This document shows positions 23,301-37,202 of a stretch of DNA of 64,000 bases, one piece after another. Origin of the DNA: Pegea sp. RAD2-039 (lineage: Eukaryota; Chordata; Thaliacea; Salpida; Salpidae); contig JAQGEQ010000079.1 in the NCBI GenBank assembly GCA_034620365.1, positions 434,001 through 498,000 of the forward strand, in the 5' to 3' direction. A model generated the notes under the pieces. It did not search any database. It was not told the DNA's origin and was given only the letters and a program-made list of their open reading frames with translations. The position numbers were made by a program, and so were the translations under genes. The number at the start of each line of letters is the position of its first letter. Positions within the stretch are counted from its first letter, which is position 1.

Positions 23301-26300
23301 TAAAGACTGAATTTTATTAGAAATTTTGGAAAAACAAATATTCTTGGTATGTTTTACAACCACTAATATTCAACTGTGTAATAATTAACTGAATCTAGTA
23401 ATTACTAAGGTTTTCATTTTACAGTTTCTATCTATATTAAACGAGTACATGATTTATGCCCCTGAGATTTAAATGATAAAATTGATAGAAGCTTCTAAGT
23501 TAAACTTGAGATATTTTTATCTATCGCAACAACAATCCTACAAGGAGGTATTTAAACTTAATCATTTCAATCAAGCTCTGATTATAAGCCAGTAAGTTGA
23601 CCTATGCAAATATAAAACGTTTAGTTGGAGCTGTAACTGTTGCATTCAAATTCATCTAATCTGGCAAGTTCTTACATTTCTGCTGGTTGAAAGTTCTAAT
23701 GAATAATTGAAAATCGATTCATCCAAAAATTAATTAGTGAAAATAATTCCTATCAATCTAATAAGTAATTGATGATGTAGAAGTCAATCTTTCGTAATAA
23801 AATCGACCATACTATTTTTCTACAATGTAAATGAGGCTTTAGACATTTTCAATCTTTTTGATAGTGAAATTGCTCTTTTTGAGATCAACGGAGTTCTCAT
23901 TGAACAACATCTTTTGAAACTTTATTTTACAGAACATATGTTCAGGAAACAAAATTCAAATTTGATTTTATGTTTCTGATGAAGTTTTTGAATCAACTTA
24001 CAAGTAAACTTAAGTTCTGATTCTGTTGGAGTATTTCAAAAATATTGACTTGAAATTTTATTTTATTGAACTGATTTTTGTTATATCATCTTTAGCTTTA
24101 ACTAATAAGACATTTTTTAATTTAATTATATAAAGAATAACAACTTAATTTGTTGCAAATTTTTTGCAGCAATATTATCTCTAATTTTGCAAAACAACCT
24201 TTTTTTTCAAATCTAGAATAAATTAGGTGGAGATTTTTGCTGCATGAACTGCAAGAACCATTAAATGTTTTAATTTTAGCTTTTTTCTTAGCTTTAAATG
24301 TGAGTCAAAATTTTTAACAAAAAGAATAATTTTAAAAGATTTTAAAAATCACAAAATTGATAAACAAGATTTTTTTATTACGTGACATAAATGTAATAAG
24401 AAGAAAATAATTATTAATTCAGAAATAATATTCTGATGTCAAATTAGTTTAAAGCAAAACTTTAAGTTTTAAGGAAATAAAACAAATCTTCTAAAAGTAG
24501 AACTCAATTTACAGTATTAAAAATAGTAAAAAAGAGAAGTTAGAAAATGTTGAGTTGCTGAAAAAATGTTTTCACAGAAAGCAGTCGATGTCAAAACTAA
24601 AGATTTGAATTAAGACTTGCGGTTAGTCCATATTTGGAAAATACATTCAGCCTTGAGTTATGTAATATAAAAAATGTACATTTCATATCCAGATGTTTAT
24701 ATTGTATTACATAAATAGTCTATATACGATCGATAGATAAGTATGAATATCGAAAAATATATTCTTCGTTATAAAAAATATTTGCAAATTGATTTATAAG
24801 AATCATAAAAGAAAAACTTCTTGCTCTTCGGAAGAAAACGTTTTGTTTATAAGATGAAAGTAAGAGGCTGAGCAAGCTTTTAATGGAGCTTTTAGAGTAC
24901 AGCTGCAAAAAATGATAATAAACAATACATAAATATGTATTACAAAAAATAAGCTTTTAAAGTACAAAAAAAAACAGTTCGATAATTTTCCGTAATATAA
25001 ATTGTTATGAAACCTTCTAAATTAGATGATGTTTAAAAACTTTTTTAGTTTGATGTTAAAAATAAGAAATAAATGTTGTTATTGAAATTCGGCTGCTACG
25101 ATTGTTGGCTATAAGCACATGATCAGTTATTGAAAATTGAACAATGAAATGTCATAACAATAGAATCAAAACAAGCCATTTGCAAACAAATCTTTAGGTT
25201 AGTCTTACAAAAAGTCATCAACTACATTTGAATAAAAGTTTTTTTGTTAAATGATTAAATATTTTTAAAACTATCTCTTTGCTATTAACCTACTTGTAAA
25301 TAAAAAGTTATTTTACAAATTTAGAGAATAAGAAGTTATTTTGTTTATATTTTCATTTATGTAAATCAAAATGACCAAAAAATAATTCCTAATCAAACCT
25401 TTTGATTGAAACTTATCCAAATTCAAACCGATTATTTGAATATGTTCAACTCCCATTCCAAGACACAAAGCTAGAACTCTCGAAGAATTATCAGTTAATT
25501 GAAATAAAGCGGTTGGAAAGCTTTTGTTTATTCTGTAGCATATTCTTCCCTGTCAAAATTATTCTCTTCTTTAAACTTTATTTACTATGTACAAATATTT
25601 ATATTTTTACAATTGTAGTTTTCTGTAAAAAAAACTTTAATTATTAGAATTTTAATTAAACAAATATATTTTTTTTAATCTTAGTTTAATATTAAGCAAA
25701 AGTGTTCTGATTCAAAGCATTTCCATAAAAATAAATTTTCAAAAATCAGTTTAATAATAAGGAGTAAAAAAGCTTTTTGATATTGATTAACCGAGTATTA
25801 TGATGAGAAATCCACAAAGACATTGTTACTCATTACTCTTGGGAGTTGATCAGTTTTCACATTTGTATATGAGAATCGATTTGATACAACTGAATGCTTT
25901 AATGAAGCAAGTTTAATAATTTAATAATAACTTCAGCAAAGCAGAGCTGTTTACTTAGTTGAATTAAAACATACAACTTACAAGTTAAAACATTCAAATA
26001 ACTTGATTTATAGAAAAACTGTTAATTAGTTATCAACCCAAAAGTTGAAACATTAGACAATTTAGATCATTACGCAATCTAATCTTTTTTGGACTTGACT
26101 TGGTTTTGGCCTGAATTGAAAAGTTCTTTTTATATAGGTTAAAGTTAGAATAATTATTATTGAAATAAATTAGTAGCTGAAGATACCTCCACGAAAAATT
26201 ACGCGTTTAGCAAATATGAAAAATAAACTGAATTTTGAAGAAAATTTTATCAGATTGAAATTATCACGATTTGAGTTTTAATTATATTTTAGAACAAAAT

Positions 26301-29300
26301 GAATTCAGATTTCAGCACTGAAAACAACTTTTAAAATCTGTCAAAGTGTATTTTTAGTAACAACCTCAATTATCTACAACTCTATCAATTATTTAAAAGA
26401 TAAGACCTCTGAGTTAGTTTAGGATAAACAAGAAAAGCAGTTTGGAGAAATTCAGATTTTAGTGAATATTTTGTGATATATTATAAAACATAAACATGAA
26501 ATATCTTACATAACACTCAAAGTTTAAAATGAGAATATCATCTTCCATTAATAAAGCAAGCTCATCTGAAAATATCCAGTCTTTTGATAGATGTCTTCTT
26601 TTTTTCTTTTCAGTTGAAGACTTTGAATGAATCAGATTACAGCTGGGAAGACTTGTGTGTTTGTTGATAGCAAGATAAAGTAAGTTTGTCTTCTTATTTA
26701 CTTTACAAATCTTTATCTAAAAAATATAACAAATTCTATTTACTTTACAAGCAGTAAATTTTAATTTGCTTGAATTGTTAAGTAACAGTTTTAAGAAAGA
26801 CTTTTACAAACATGTTTATATCTGACAGAACTAGTCAAAAAATATATCTATTATTACCTTTTTCTAAGTATTATCGATTCAAAATTCAATAATTTTGTAA
26901 CTAAAATACCAAGTATGAAAGGATGTAAGACATCAAGTAACATAAACTTTCATATTCTAATCTTTGTTTCTATAATTTAAATACGAGAAAGCTAGACATG
27001 CTTTCACAAGAAGCAAATCAGTTTTATATTTAATAACAAGCCGACTACTTACAACCCCCCTCTTAAAAACTATTTTGATAATTTGACGCAATAATAACGT
27101 GGCTCAAAACGAACAATTTTCATTTTCATTTCCAAGAAATTTATTTATTTCAGAGTAATCCGTAGAATTGAACAAAGGTCACCGATTCATCAAAGCCTAA
27201 ATTCTGTTGTTCCTTTTTAGACTTTTTTACAATGCGCAGTACTTCATCATCTCATATTTTAACAATTTTTTGAACAATTATGAAAAGTTTCCTTAAAGTT
27301 TTATTAATACGCAACAATATGGTTTGGTGAATTTGATTTTTTCTGCTTTATGAAGTGAATAATGCGGAGATTTTTGAAAGGGGAAAGAAAATTGGATTGA
27401 CTTTTGTAGTTCAGTCGAAATTCAAAATTAAATCAGTTTTCTTTGAAGACAACCTTTGTGTTTTTCTTATGATATTTATTTAATAACATTTTCTTATCTT
27501 GATAGTTACTAGAGACAAAATCAAAACAGTTTGATTTTTGGGAGTAAACATTTAAGACTAAAAGCAAACTATGTACAAGTCTATATGTAAAGTCATTAAA
27601 AGTTCTTGTAAGCCATCAAAATATCAAACATTGGGTACTTTGAAGAAAATCAGAAACTTTTATGTTGTAAATCCGATATTTGATATTTTAGTTTTATAGT
27701 TTTTACATCTAAAATGAAAAGAAGGTGTTTATATGAAAATTGTGGTCTTTACAATTTCTTTTATAAAAATGTAAATCACGTCCAATTTTATTTTTACGAT
27801 TGTTATAATAAATAAACGAGATAACGTAAAAATAGAGATCTATTTTAAACAAATTTCAACATGAATTAGAGGTTTTCTTTAATAGCAATCAAACAAGATA
27901 AATAAGAAATCAAAACTTTTGATTATAAAGTTAAATAGAAAATATCATATAATTAAGTTGGTTTTTTCATTTAGTTTGAAAAAAAATAATTAAGTTTCAG
28001 CTATTTACCTGATGTACTCAATAAATTTCGATCGATTTAATCGATTTAATTAAATGTGATCAAATATATTTTTTATATTCAAACTTTAACATTTCAGAAT
28101 TATTGATCAATTTTTTATTAGATGATTCTAAAATATTTTATTAATTTATTATGAAAATGACTGTTTGGACATGATAGATACAATTTTTTATATTTAATAA
28201 AGATTTAATTAAACGAGAAGAAAATATATGAAGACAATAAAACCAAACGAAAAATTATCAGAATTTTTTGCTTATTTTATTGAAAATAAACTTTTATTAT
28301 TAACTACTAAACTTAGTAAAGATATCATAAATAAATTAAATTAATTCAAAATATTTTTTATGAATATGATTAAAAAATTTTAATAAGTTAATACTATGAA
28401 GCAGAAAATCAAATTTTAATTTTGTTGAATAAATGGATAAGGAATGTTTTAATGCATACAAAATTTTAAAGGTTTTATCTTTATTTTATTTTTTATACAA
28501 ATTCTAAATGAAAGTTCTCAAATTTTATTGTTTCTTTTGAAACAAAAAGTATCTTTTTTGGAAACGAAAAATGTCAGAGAAAATTACTCTCAAAGAATTA
28601 AAGGTCATCAATTACATTTTGCAACATTCGTCGGAGATTCAGTTGAAGGTCAAAAAAGGAAATTAAACGAAGTAAATGAATAATGAGATATTCTCAAAGA
28701 TAAAAAGTATACAAAAAATTCAAATTAAAAATTTTGGTTTTTAACTTCGTAAATATTTGTGGACTAGATGAAAGAAAATACAAATTTGGTAATCAAGATA
28801 TAAAAAGATTATCAAAATATTTAGTTATTAGTCAAAATTCAAATAAAAATATTAATTAATTGTCAAAAATTTTTACAATATTTCTATCGCTTTGTCAACA
28901 GCTTGAAAGTTTCATACTTACAAACAAGCTTCAACAAAATCCATTTCAGAAATTTTTAAACTAAGCTTAAAGCTTTCTGTGATTAGCAACTTACTTTGAT
29001 TTTAATCTTTAAATCAGTTCTAAAAGATGTAGATGCAACAATTTTCAAGTTAAATGATGTAATTTTTATGGATTAAATTATTAGCTTCATTTGTCAATTA
29101 TTATGCTTCAATAATAAGAAGCTTAGACGTTAGTGGAAATGTCATATGGAAAATTGCGAGCTTGTAAAGAAGAAAAGGTTAAAAATTGATTTTTATTGAA
29201 CTTACTGAGTATATATGTCTCAACTAGAAGCTAAGAGATTATTGAACAAATAATGCTTACATAAATGATGGTTTTAACGACAAACTAAAATCTATTTTAT

Positions 29301-30767
29301 CAGTGAATTTTATTATCGTATTACTGCTTGTAAAATTGAATTAAATGATCAAACAATTGAATACTTTCTTTGGAATTTTTATTTGAAATGAATTAAAATT
29401 TAATTCTGTTGTAAAACTATACCTAGGTTTGTAGGCTGAAGTAAACCTACTTTTACATAAATCCAAAATTACAAAAGTCAGTTTAATCTTTGATAAAACT
29501 TTTGTCAATTTTCATTATCTCCCGCAGAGTCTGATGTAAAGTTTTTTGTTTTTACAACTTTGGTATTTTAGCTCTTGATGTCATGTGATTTTAAAAATCT
29601 CATGATTTTTGAAGTACCTAAAGTCAAAGATGAAACTGAAGCACTCTAATTGCCTAATATGAACTTTAAGCTTCAAGTTTCAACATTTTATTGTCTAGGG
29701 TACAATTTGTTCACTTGTATCATAAATAAACAAATCTTGAAAAGCTATTCTTTGATCTATTCAAACGTCAAATCTTATTTTGATCAATTTTATATAAACT
29801 TTAGCGACACCATGCGACTTGAATTATATTATTATGAATGATGCATTACCTTGATTCTACTACCGACTTCAAAGTTGTTACTAATCACGACAAGCTGAGG
29901 TGAAAAAGTTGATCTTCCATCTTCTTGAACACGAGCTTCTGATAACATCCCGGTCAAATCTTTTATTGACTCTATATTTGGTGCATAGAGACAATAATCA
30001 AATGAGACATTTTCGTTTATCCTGGAAATTAATTATTGATGTAATATTAAAAGGTGAAAATGTTTTCAAAGAAACTGAATGTTAACAGCAGTAACGACAT
30101 ATTTTACCAAAAACTTATGTAGTTAAGGGTAACTAAACAACATTTTAACAAGATTCAACTTGCATCTTATATAAGCAAAATTCTATGAATCTGACTACTT
30201 TTCAAAAATCGCTTTGAGATATAATTTTGAGGTTAACATTTTAAAAGTTTTTCTAAAATGATTAAAAAGTTCGAGAACTTTTACTAGAATTTGTTATTTT
30301 AGTTCAAGTCAGTTTTTTTAAATGAAAAAAATATTTCTTAATTTGTAAAGTTTAGAAAAATAATTTAATATTTGTAGTTTTCCTGCAGCCCACTCATTAA
30401 GTTCAAGTTTATGGCTGAAGTCTAAAAATAAATCAACGCAAACAGATTTTGATATATTTCAAATATCTTGGTTTAGTTTCAACCAAAATTGTTTCACGTT
30501 GAACTTGTTCAATTTGTAAACAAACTTTGATTTAATCAATTTAATAAAAATAACTTAGTGTTGTTCTTTGAAGAGTTTTTACAAGTCAAGGTGCTAATTC
30601 AAAAAACTGACTTTTTATTATAATTTCATGCCAGTGGCTTGGTCTTTGGTTTACAAATCAAAGTTTTTATCACTCTGCTAGACAAACAAAATTAAGTCAA
30701 AATAAACATGAATAGAAATCGTTAAAAAATTTTTTATTAACAATTAGAATTAATAAAAAGGAAAAAA
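17367..30767. other. 13-kb AT-rich region without supportable genes
   Basis: No frame or exon chain here resembles a protein family, and the open frames are short and AT-driven. TGACGTCA occurs only rarely (for example 19696-19703). A CTCF-like word sits at 17643-17657 just upstream of the RGS gene. One exon-like segment near 26617-26677, with a long pyrimidine tract ending TTTTCTTTTCAG before it and GTAAGT after it, has no long open frame and could belong to a non-coding transcript. No tandem array of note was seen. Confidence 0.45.
17643..17657 (+). promoter_or_regulatory. CTCF-like word CCACAAGTGGCGCTG
   Basis: It resembles the bilaterian CTCF core (CCACnAGrkGGCGC) and lies about 280 bp upstream of the RGS start codon. 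The 11-mer TGGCGCTGTTG that ends it recurs at 39.25 kb and, on the minus strand, at 43.47 kb. Confidence 0.35.
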
Positions 30768-31014
30768 CTACTTTAGTTGATTTGTGTTTCTCTTCAGGGA
30801 ATTTCCCTTCAAAGGCAGCTTATGATGCAGCTTCCAATTTGTAAATTGAGTTAAATCTCTTGATCTTCTGTCAGCTGCAAGCAAAGAACAAAAGTTGCAG
30901 AAAGATTAAATCAGCTGCAAAAAAGTCACCAGAGTAAAGATCACGAAGATGAAGCAAAGATGAGTTTTGGGTTGATCTTAAAGACACAGCAACGATTCCT
31001 GCATCTTCTTCATC
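30768..31014 (-). CDS. Possible last two exons of an unrecognised gene
   Basis: On the minus strand, an exon 30930-31014 (starts after CTGTTTAG, encodes DEEDAGIVAVSLRSTQNSSL and onward, donor GTGACT, phase 1) joins 30768-30874 (after TTGCTTGCAG) in frame to a stop, ending LKGNSLKRNTNQLK. Codon content is less AT-biased than the surroundings. A further upstream exon around 31120-31320 (for example FTVYLMIRRTSDV, and ERKFTSIQRNEKRF) can be linked in phase, but through weaker donors. I do not recognise the protein. It may be a real gene extending to about 32.9 kb, or a chance chain. Confidence 0.35.
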
Positions 31015-32655
31015 CTAAACAGAAAAGAGCAAACTGATTTTTACGAATCAAAATAGGTTGTTGAGGATTACGAGCGCTTAAAAATAGTCGCTCTGCTAAT
31101 TACATCAAAGTGCGTCAAACAACATCGCTTGTTCGACGTATCATCAGATACACCGTGAATCTATGACGTCATGTAGACGCTTGGTGGATTAAAATATCAA
31201 AAAGTTATCAATTGTTAGTAAGGAGAAAGTAGTTGAAAGTAGCAGAAAGTTGTTGATAAACTATTAGTGGGTTTATCTTACTTAAATCGTTTTTCATTCC
31301 GTTGTATCGAAGTAAATTTTCGTTCATCTGATTAAAAGATGTTTTAGGCATCGGTTAATATCACGTTCTATTTAATCTCTCATCAGATGAAGATGATTAA
31401 TTTTTTTGTTTTTAGCTCAATACGACGTTTGTATTTTGAAAAAAAAAACGGAAAATATTCGAATAAATAAATGGCTCATTGTACTAAAATCTAAATTTGT
31501 TTGCTTATGAGGGCTTATGAAAGATGAATAAAGTTTTTGTTCCATAAACTTCATTCTAATTTCACCAAGTTTCTTGAACAGAATTGAAAATAAATTTGAT
31601 AAAATGGTTTCAAAAACAGAAAATGTTATTTTTTCTGTAAAATACCAACAAAGTCTATAAAATAAATGAAACGTTTTTTCTTTCACGTTTTACAATTTAA
31701 AAAAGCTTTTAAACTTCAAAATTTTTCAAGTTTCTAGTAACGATTTAATTGTAGTTTCTGTGAAGTGATATTTGTATTTAAAAATGTAAATTATGAATTG
31801 ACGTTTTAAATTAGATAATTTTTGTTGTTTCTGAGAAGAAATCTTTTAACATTAAGTTTAATTAAACTGTTTTAGTGCTCCAAGAGGAAACCTGAAATTA
31901 TAAGGGCTGTTTACTCATTCAAACACTTAAGTAGTATCTAAACAAAGCTTTTAAAGAACACACATTTATAGAACTGTAATTATCTAAGTCGCGTTTTTGA
32001 TTCAAATCCAATTCTATTTTTGTCTAAATGTTTGTTTACTTAAATCATTAGTGTCTATTACAAACAATATATTATATACATATCTTCTTTCATGTAGGAA
32101 AAGTTTCAATTCAATATTATTCATAAAAGTATTCATTCAAAAATGATAAGAGATGTAGACATGGTACAAACTTGATTTGATTAAAAATGAATTTTCTAAA
32201 ATCTATTATTTGGTCGTTTTTAATTACTCTAGATACAAACCTTAATTTCTTTGATTTCATAAATCTTAGGAGGATTATTTGAAACATTGAAAGAAACCAT
32301 TTTTTTTGTAAAATGTTTACTTGATGACTCAAGAAAACTGTTTTTATATGATCTGTAAGATAAAAATCCTGTTACTCACAAGATTAAAATGAGATTATGA
32401 CACTCATCTAAACTTTTCAATATTAAATTAGTTTCAAACATTTTTGGTAACTTTAAAATGAATTAGCTTTAAAAATAGAACTCATGATAAAAATAGAATA
32501 AAAATTATTCTTTACTTCCCAAAATAGTTTATTACTCGTTACTAATATTAAATTTTATGATCATTAAAGTCAAAACAACTACAATCGCGTTTTATCGCTA
32601 TTACTCCATTTCTTCAGTTGATTTTCAACTTGATTAGTTTCGCTTTTTTGAGCTT

Positions 32656-32856
32656 CTAAAATGTTTCAAATATCAGATTTTTTAAAATATTATCTACTAA
32701 GAAATTAACTTTACTTTTTTGTTGAGTGTCTAATGATCTTAGAATAACTTTAGGGTCAAAGAACCAACCAACTGTTTTAAGATTTTCATCTTCTGAGTAT
32801 TTTTTGACGGGAAGCCAAACTTCTTTTGACATTTCTTTAAAAAAATGAGGACACAA
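32656..32856 (-). CDS. Candidate exon of an unrecognised minus-strand gene
   Basis: An open frame preceded on the minus strand by a pyrimidine tract and AAAG reads SKEVWLPVKKYSEDENLKTV then GWFFDPKVILRSLDTQQKSK, which looks more protein-like than the AT-driven frames nearby. A GTTAATTT donor could follow the last quoted residues. Another exon-like piece, MVSFNVSNNPPKIYEIKEIK, lies near 32240-32300. Membership in the same gene as 30768-31014 is a guess. Confidence 0.25.
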   Translation of the reverse strand: MCPHFFKEMSKEVWLPVKKYSEDENLKTVGWFFDPKVILRSLDTQQKSKVNFLVDNILKNLIFETF

Positions 32857-35077
32857 TCAAATGTATTCTTGAGCCTTGATAAGAATAGTTTAAATCGGAA
32901 ACCCTTTCTATTCAAATATCTCTAATTGAAAAAAGTTCTTATAGATTAGTAAGCACTAAGGCTAAAGATTAAATTTTGAATAATATCAGTCTGTTCTTTG
33001 AATACTGTTTATTGAATTTATTTTTCAACGATTAGAAAGAATATGTAAAGTTAATTGCATAACAAAGCGAAGTTTATTCAAATTTAGTAACAGACCATCC
33101 AGTATTTAAATATTACTCGAGCTTACAAGCACAAATAACAACTTTCTGTTTATTTTCACTGCATTAGCATTTAATAGAATTCTTAATAGATTTAAAAAAA
33201 AAAACATTTGAATAAAAAATAAACTTTTTGTTTTTATCAACATCCAAATCTTTAACCACAGAATTTTCATATTAGTTTTAAAGCTTTGATTATAAATCTC
33301 TTGGGGGTATAAATTTGTTGTTTTGTTTTTAAGTTCTCTACTTCAGCATACTTCTTAAGCTACTCAAAAACAATTGAACAAAAATATTTCTCACTAAGCT
33401 TTTCATAGTTGTTAAGCTGAACAAATTTGCATCAAAACATTTACTACTAAATTTTTTGAGTTTTAAAAACTTTGTTTAATTTAGTTTGCTAAATATTTAT
33501 AATAATAGGAAAGAAAGCAAATTATCAGAAAAATTATTAGACTGTTAAATTTACCTAGCAGAACCTAACAGAAGAGACCTGAAAAAGTCAGAAACTAGGT
33601 TGTAAAGAAGCTGTCTACCACTTAAGTAATGGATAAATCTTCATGACACTTTGCAAATTTAACTGAAGTATTCTTAAACGTTTTAATTTGAAGTTAAAAT
33701 TACAAAATAAAATTAAAAGCTGCAAACTTCAGTATTAAAAAGATGAAGAGTAGAAAGTTAAAGAAACGACTTTTCAAGTTTTAAATCTACTTCAACAAAA
33801 TTGTTCACTTTCAACAGTTAATTAGCTTCTCATTGAAAGATTGTTTTAATGGGATGCTCAAATTTTCAAAATTTAATTTTTTCTATTTTAAATGATTCTT
33901 ATAAAAAGCAAAAAAATCAAAATGAAAAAATAATTTCTATCTTTTATATAGATCAAATGTTTCTTAATTATAAATCTTTAATTATTCATTTTTATAAATT
34001 AATTTTCATCTAAAATAAAATCGTTTCTCACTATACTATAGAAGCTGCTAAAAGCAAATGAGTCTGGACCAGCATCTAATGCTAAGCACAAGGTTTATCT
34101 AGAAGATCATTTTTTAGAATTGAGAAGTTTTATGTTACAAGTGAGAAAAAAACCTCGATAAACCTCTATCTACTTTTTGATTTATTTCATATTATAATTA
34201 ATTTTACATTAAATCCCTTGTACTGCAAATAAGCTAACACATAATTAAGCTTTTTTCACAAAATACTGAACAATATTCAATTGACCTCTTGTTCATTATT
34301 CAGTTCATTAAACATTTTTTTAAATTTTTAGGAAAGTTAATATTAAGCAATATGGTAAGTGAGTGATGAAATCATACAAATAATTACTCAAAATGTTGCA
34401 AGGATTCTAATCTAGAAAAATAAACTGATTTAATTTTACCGAAAGAATTTCATGCAAATTCTAAAACAAACTTTTAGAATAATGAAATTTTTTCTAGCTT
34501 AAAAATTGTTTAGAATATTATTTTGCGAAAATAAGATGGCATTTTAATTGACTTTAAAATTTATATAAACAACAAAAGTTTTATGATTAGAATGTACAAT
34601 GTCATCTGAAAAATATTCAACACAACAATTTAATTAAACCTAAAAAAAATGTTTTTGATAAAATTGTTGAATAATTTATTGCAAAAACAACTTAAAATGT
34701 CATTTTTTGATCATTTACTTTAAAACAATTAAAAAATGAAGATATAATTTTACACATAATTATATTTTGAATCTGTCAAAAGCTTATTTACTATGTAGTA
34801 TTAAATTTTAATTGCTAAACAGTTAAATATCAAAATATTTTTTTTATTTAAAACATAAGAATCAGTTTAAGAGCTTATGCTCTAAATATTATAATTCTGC
34901 TTTAGGTTTATTACATACAATATCTAAAACTTGCTTCTTAGTTATGCACTAAAAGTTAAAAGATTATTTTTATTACGTTTATTAGAAATTCAAAGTAATC
35001 TAAACCACATACAAACAAAATGTTAATACAAAAAGATTGTATTTGTTTGCTTGATCTTAGTTAGGAGCTTTTAAGAC

Positions 35078-35242
35078 TGTGGCATAATTGTAAAGTATTT
35101 TGCTGCTGACGTAAATGCTTTAAACATTATTCGTGTATATACCATTGTCATTCGGTAATAGACTAGTTGTAGGTAACGCGTATTGTTAGTATACTTATCG
35201 TTGTTGTTAGTCACCTTAATAACTTTAATAAAGCTCTATATA
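35078..35242 (-). repeat. Dispersed repeat, copy 1 (partner at 52.0 kb)
   Basis: The reverse complement of this segment aligns along its length to 52019-52175 with roughly three quarters identity by eye. Shared blocks include GACTAACAACA, TACCTACAAC and the strongly conserved end CATTTACGTCAGC plus CAAAATACTTTAC. No open frame or terminal inverted repeat was seen, so a SINE- or MITE-like element is likely. Confidence 0.8.
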
Positions 35243-35589
35243 AGGAGTCATTATTATTACAAAAACAATAATCTAAATTAAGGGTCTTTACTCCATAAAA
35301 TATATGACCAATCATCAATAACGTTTGAAAGCTAGACATTAATAGTTACTACATTAATTATTGACAAAGACGGATTTATACAGTTACTATAACTTTCTTT
35401 ATCAAGCCTTTTTGTAAATTCTATTTGCTCAAGTTTTTACAACAAGCTTCTAAAAGGTTCTTTAAAAAGGAGGCCTTTATAATTTTTTTGTTTTTGTTTT
35501 GGTATGGCCAAATCAGTTGTTAGCACCTAGATATTAGTCGCATGTTTAATCTGAAATGTCAAAAAAGCTGGTCGTGGGGATACACTCAC

Positions 35590-35731
35590 TACTACGAAAC
35601 CAACAGCGTCAATAACTTTTGTAAGCCAAGCCAGACCCATGCTGCAGAAAAAAAGGAGAAAACGTACTTGAAAGGAAATTAAGGGTTCCACTTATCACAT
35701 CTATCCACGAGTGTGTCTTTCCGCTTATATA
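35590..35731 (-). promoter_or_regulatory. TATA-like promoter followed by a short coding-like exon
   Basis: On the minus strand TATATAAG (35724-35731) stands in an unusually GC-balanced island. About 85 bp further, after TTTTCTGCAG, a frame starts at 35640: MGLAWLTKVIDAVGFVV, ending exactly at a GTGAGT donor (35590) in phase 0. I found no following exon and do not recognise the peptide. It may be the first exon of a gene with long introns, or a relic. Confidence 0.35.
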
Positions 35732-37202
35732 GTCACAAGCATGCCCACCTGGAAGGCTTTTACATCACAGTGATCAATCTTCTTTTTGTTACTCTTTTTT
35801 AGTATTTTTGACTGTTGACACTTGCTTTCTTGTTTCATCTTTAGAAATGGAAGTATTTCCAATATATAATATAAAGTTTTTCTGACTCAGTATTATTGAT
35901 CGAGAAGTTCAACGAAACGAGCTGATGAATTGACTAGAATGGCTTCTTCTACCAAGCCAAAAGTAGCAATTTAAAAGTCAAAGCTTTTTAGGCTGTCGGA
36001 CAAGCACACAGAAATAAACAACTGGTTAATGACGAAAAATAAAATCAATGAAAGACATAAAAACATCATTATTATTTACATAAACTTTTATAAATGAATC
36101 TTCCAATGATGAATTTTAAACTTCTTTTAATTGTTTAATACATTTTAGTCATTTATTAATATTTTCAATTTTTCTATAAAAGCAGAATTTGCCCTAAGAA
36201 CTTTTATAACTTAAAATGATATTCTGAAAGTGTTTTTGAATTTTCATCTTGCTTCGATAAGATTAATGTTCTTTTAAAATAAATTCTTTACAAAAACAAA
36301 GTGAAGCAAAACTTAAAAAAATTAATGTTTTAAAAACTTTATTTAATAACAATTCCAAAAAGATTCGGGTCTAATCTTTTGAACTTCTAAAAGTGTTCCT
36401 ATTCAATTTTTGTAAAGTAAACTCGACTCTTTTATATCTTTAAAGAAAGTAAATACTTTTTTGTACATTTATATCTTCTTAAATTATTGTGAGTTTATAT
36501 TTTGTTTGATGGAACTTGCTTACAAAATATTCTAAACCCAAATTCGTACTAATGTTTACAACCGTTTGTAAATTTACGTGGATCCTATATCAAATAAATC
36601 GTGTATTTCTTGAATATTTACTGAAAATTTGACCTTTTTTTGAATAATTTTTCTAAATAGTGAATAATATCTGCCTTTTGAAGTAATTTATTGATGCTTA
36701 AAATTTTACAGCTAAATTTAGAAAAACTTGTTAACACAAGATTAAGTTATTATAAGATTAAGTTTTTAATCAATTTAGAACTTTTTTAAGCAAAATGTTT
36801 TTATTATGAATTGTAAACAACTTGATGTATAAATAAAACAAAGCTAGTAAAATATCATATCTATAATAAATGGTTTTTTTTTTCAAGTGTAATCTTTTCA
36901 TTATTGTTTTATTATTTTTATATTGAAAGTTTCAAATTGTCAAAAAAAAGTAAATATATTAAAGAGACTAATAATTAAAATTTTTTATTGAGTAACTTCT
37001 TTTATTTACAATAAAACTTTTAACAAGTTTCTTTATATATAAAAATTAATTTTAGTTATGTTTATTTTTTTATTATTAATCTTTTATTATAATAGAGAAA
37101 TGTTTTTTAAACAATAATTAAAAATCAATTTATTAAATTTATTCTTTTGATAAAAAAATTAATTTATAAAAAATATTTTATAGTTTATTTTAGAATCAAA
37201 TT

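Larger units (their letters stand above)
32857..37202. other. AT-rich intergenic stretch
   Basis: It contains a dispersed repeat copy (35078-35242) and a promoter-like segment with a short exon (35590-35731), listed separately. Otherwise it is low-complexity AT-rich DNA. No other gene is supported. Confidence 0.4.

Noticed and set aside
29650..30085. Two adjacent plus-strand open frames as a small gene
   Set aside because: AT-driven composition, no splice pattern that links them, and no recognisable motif.
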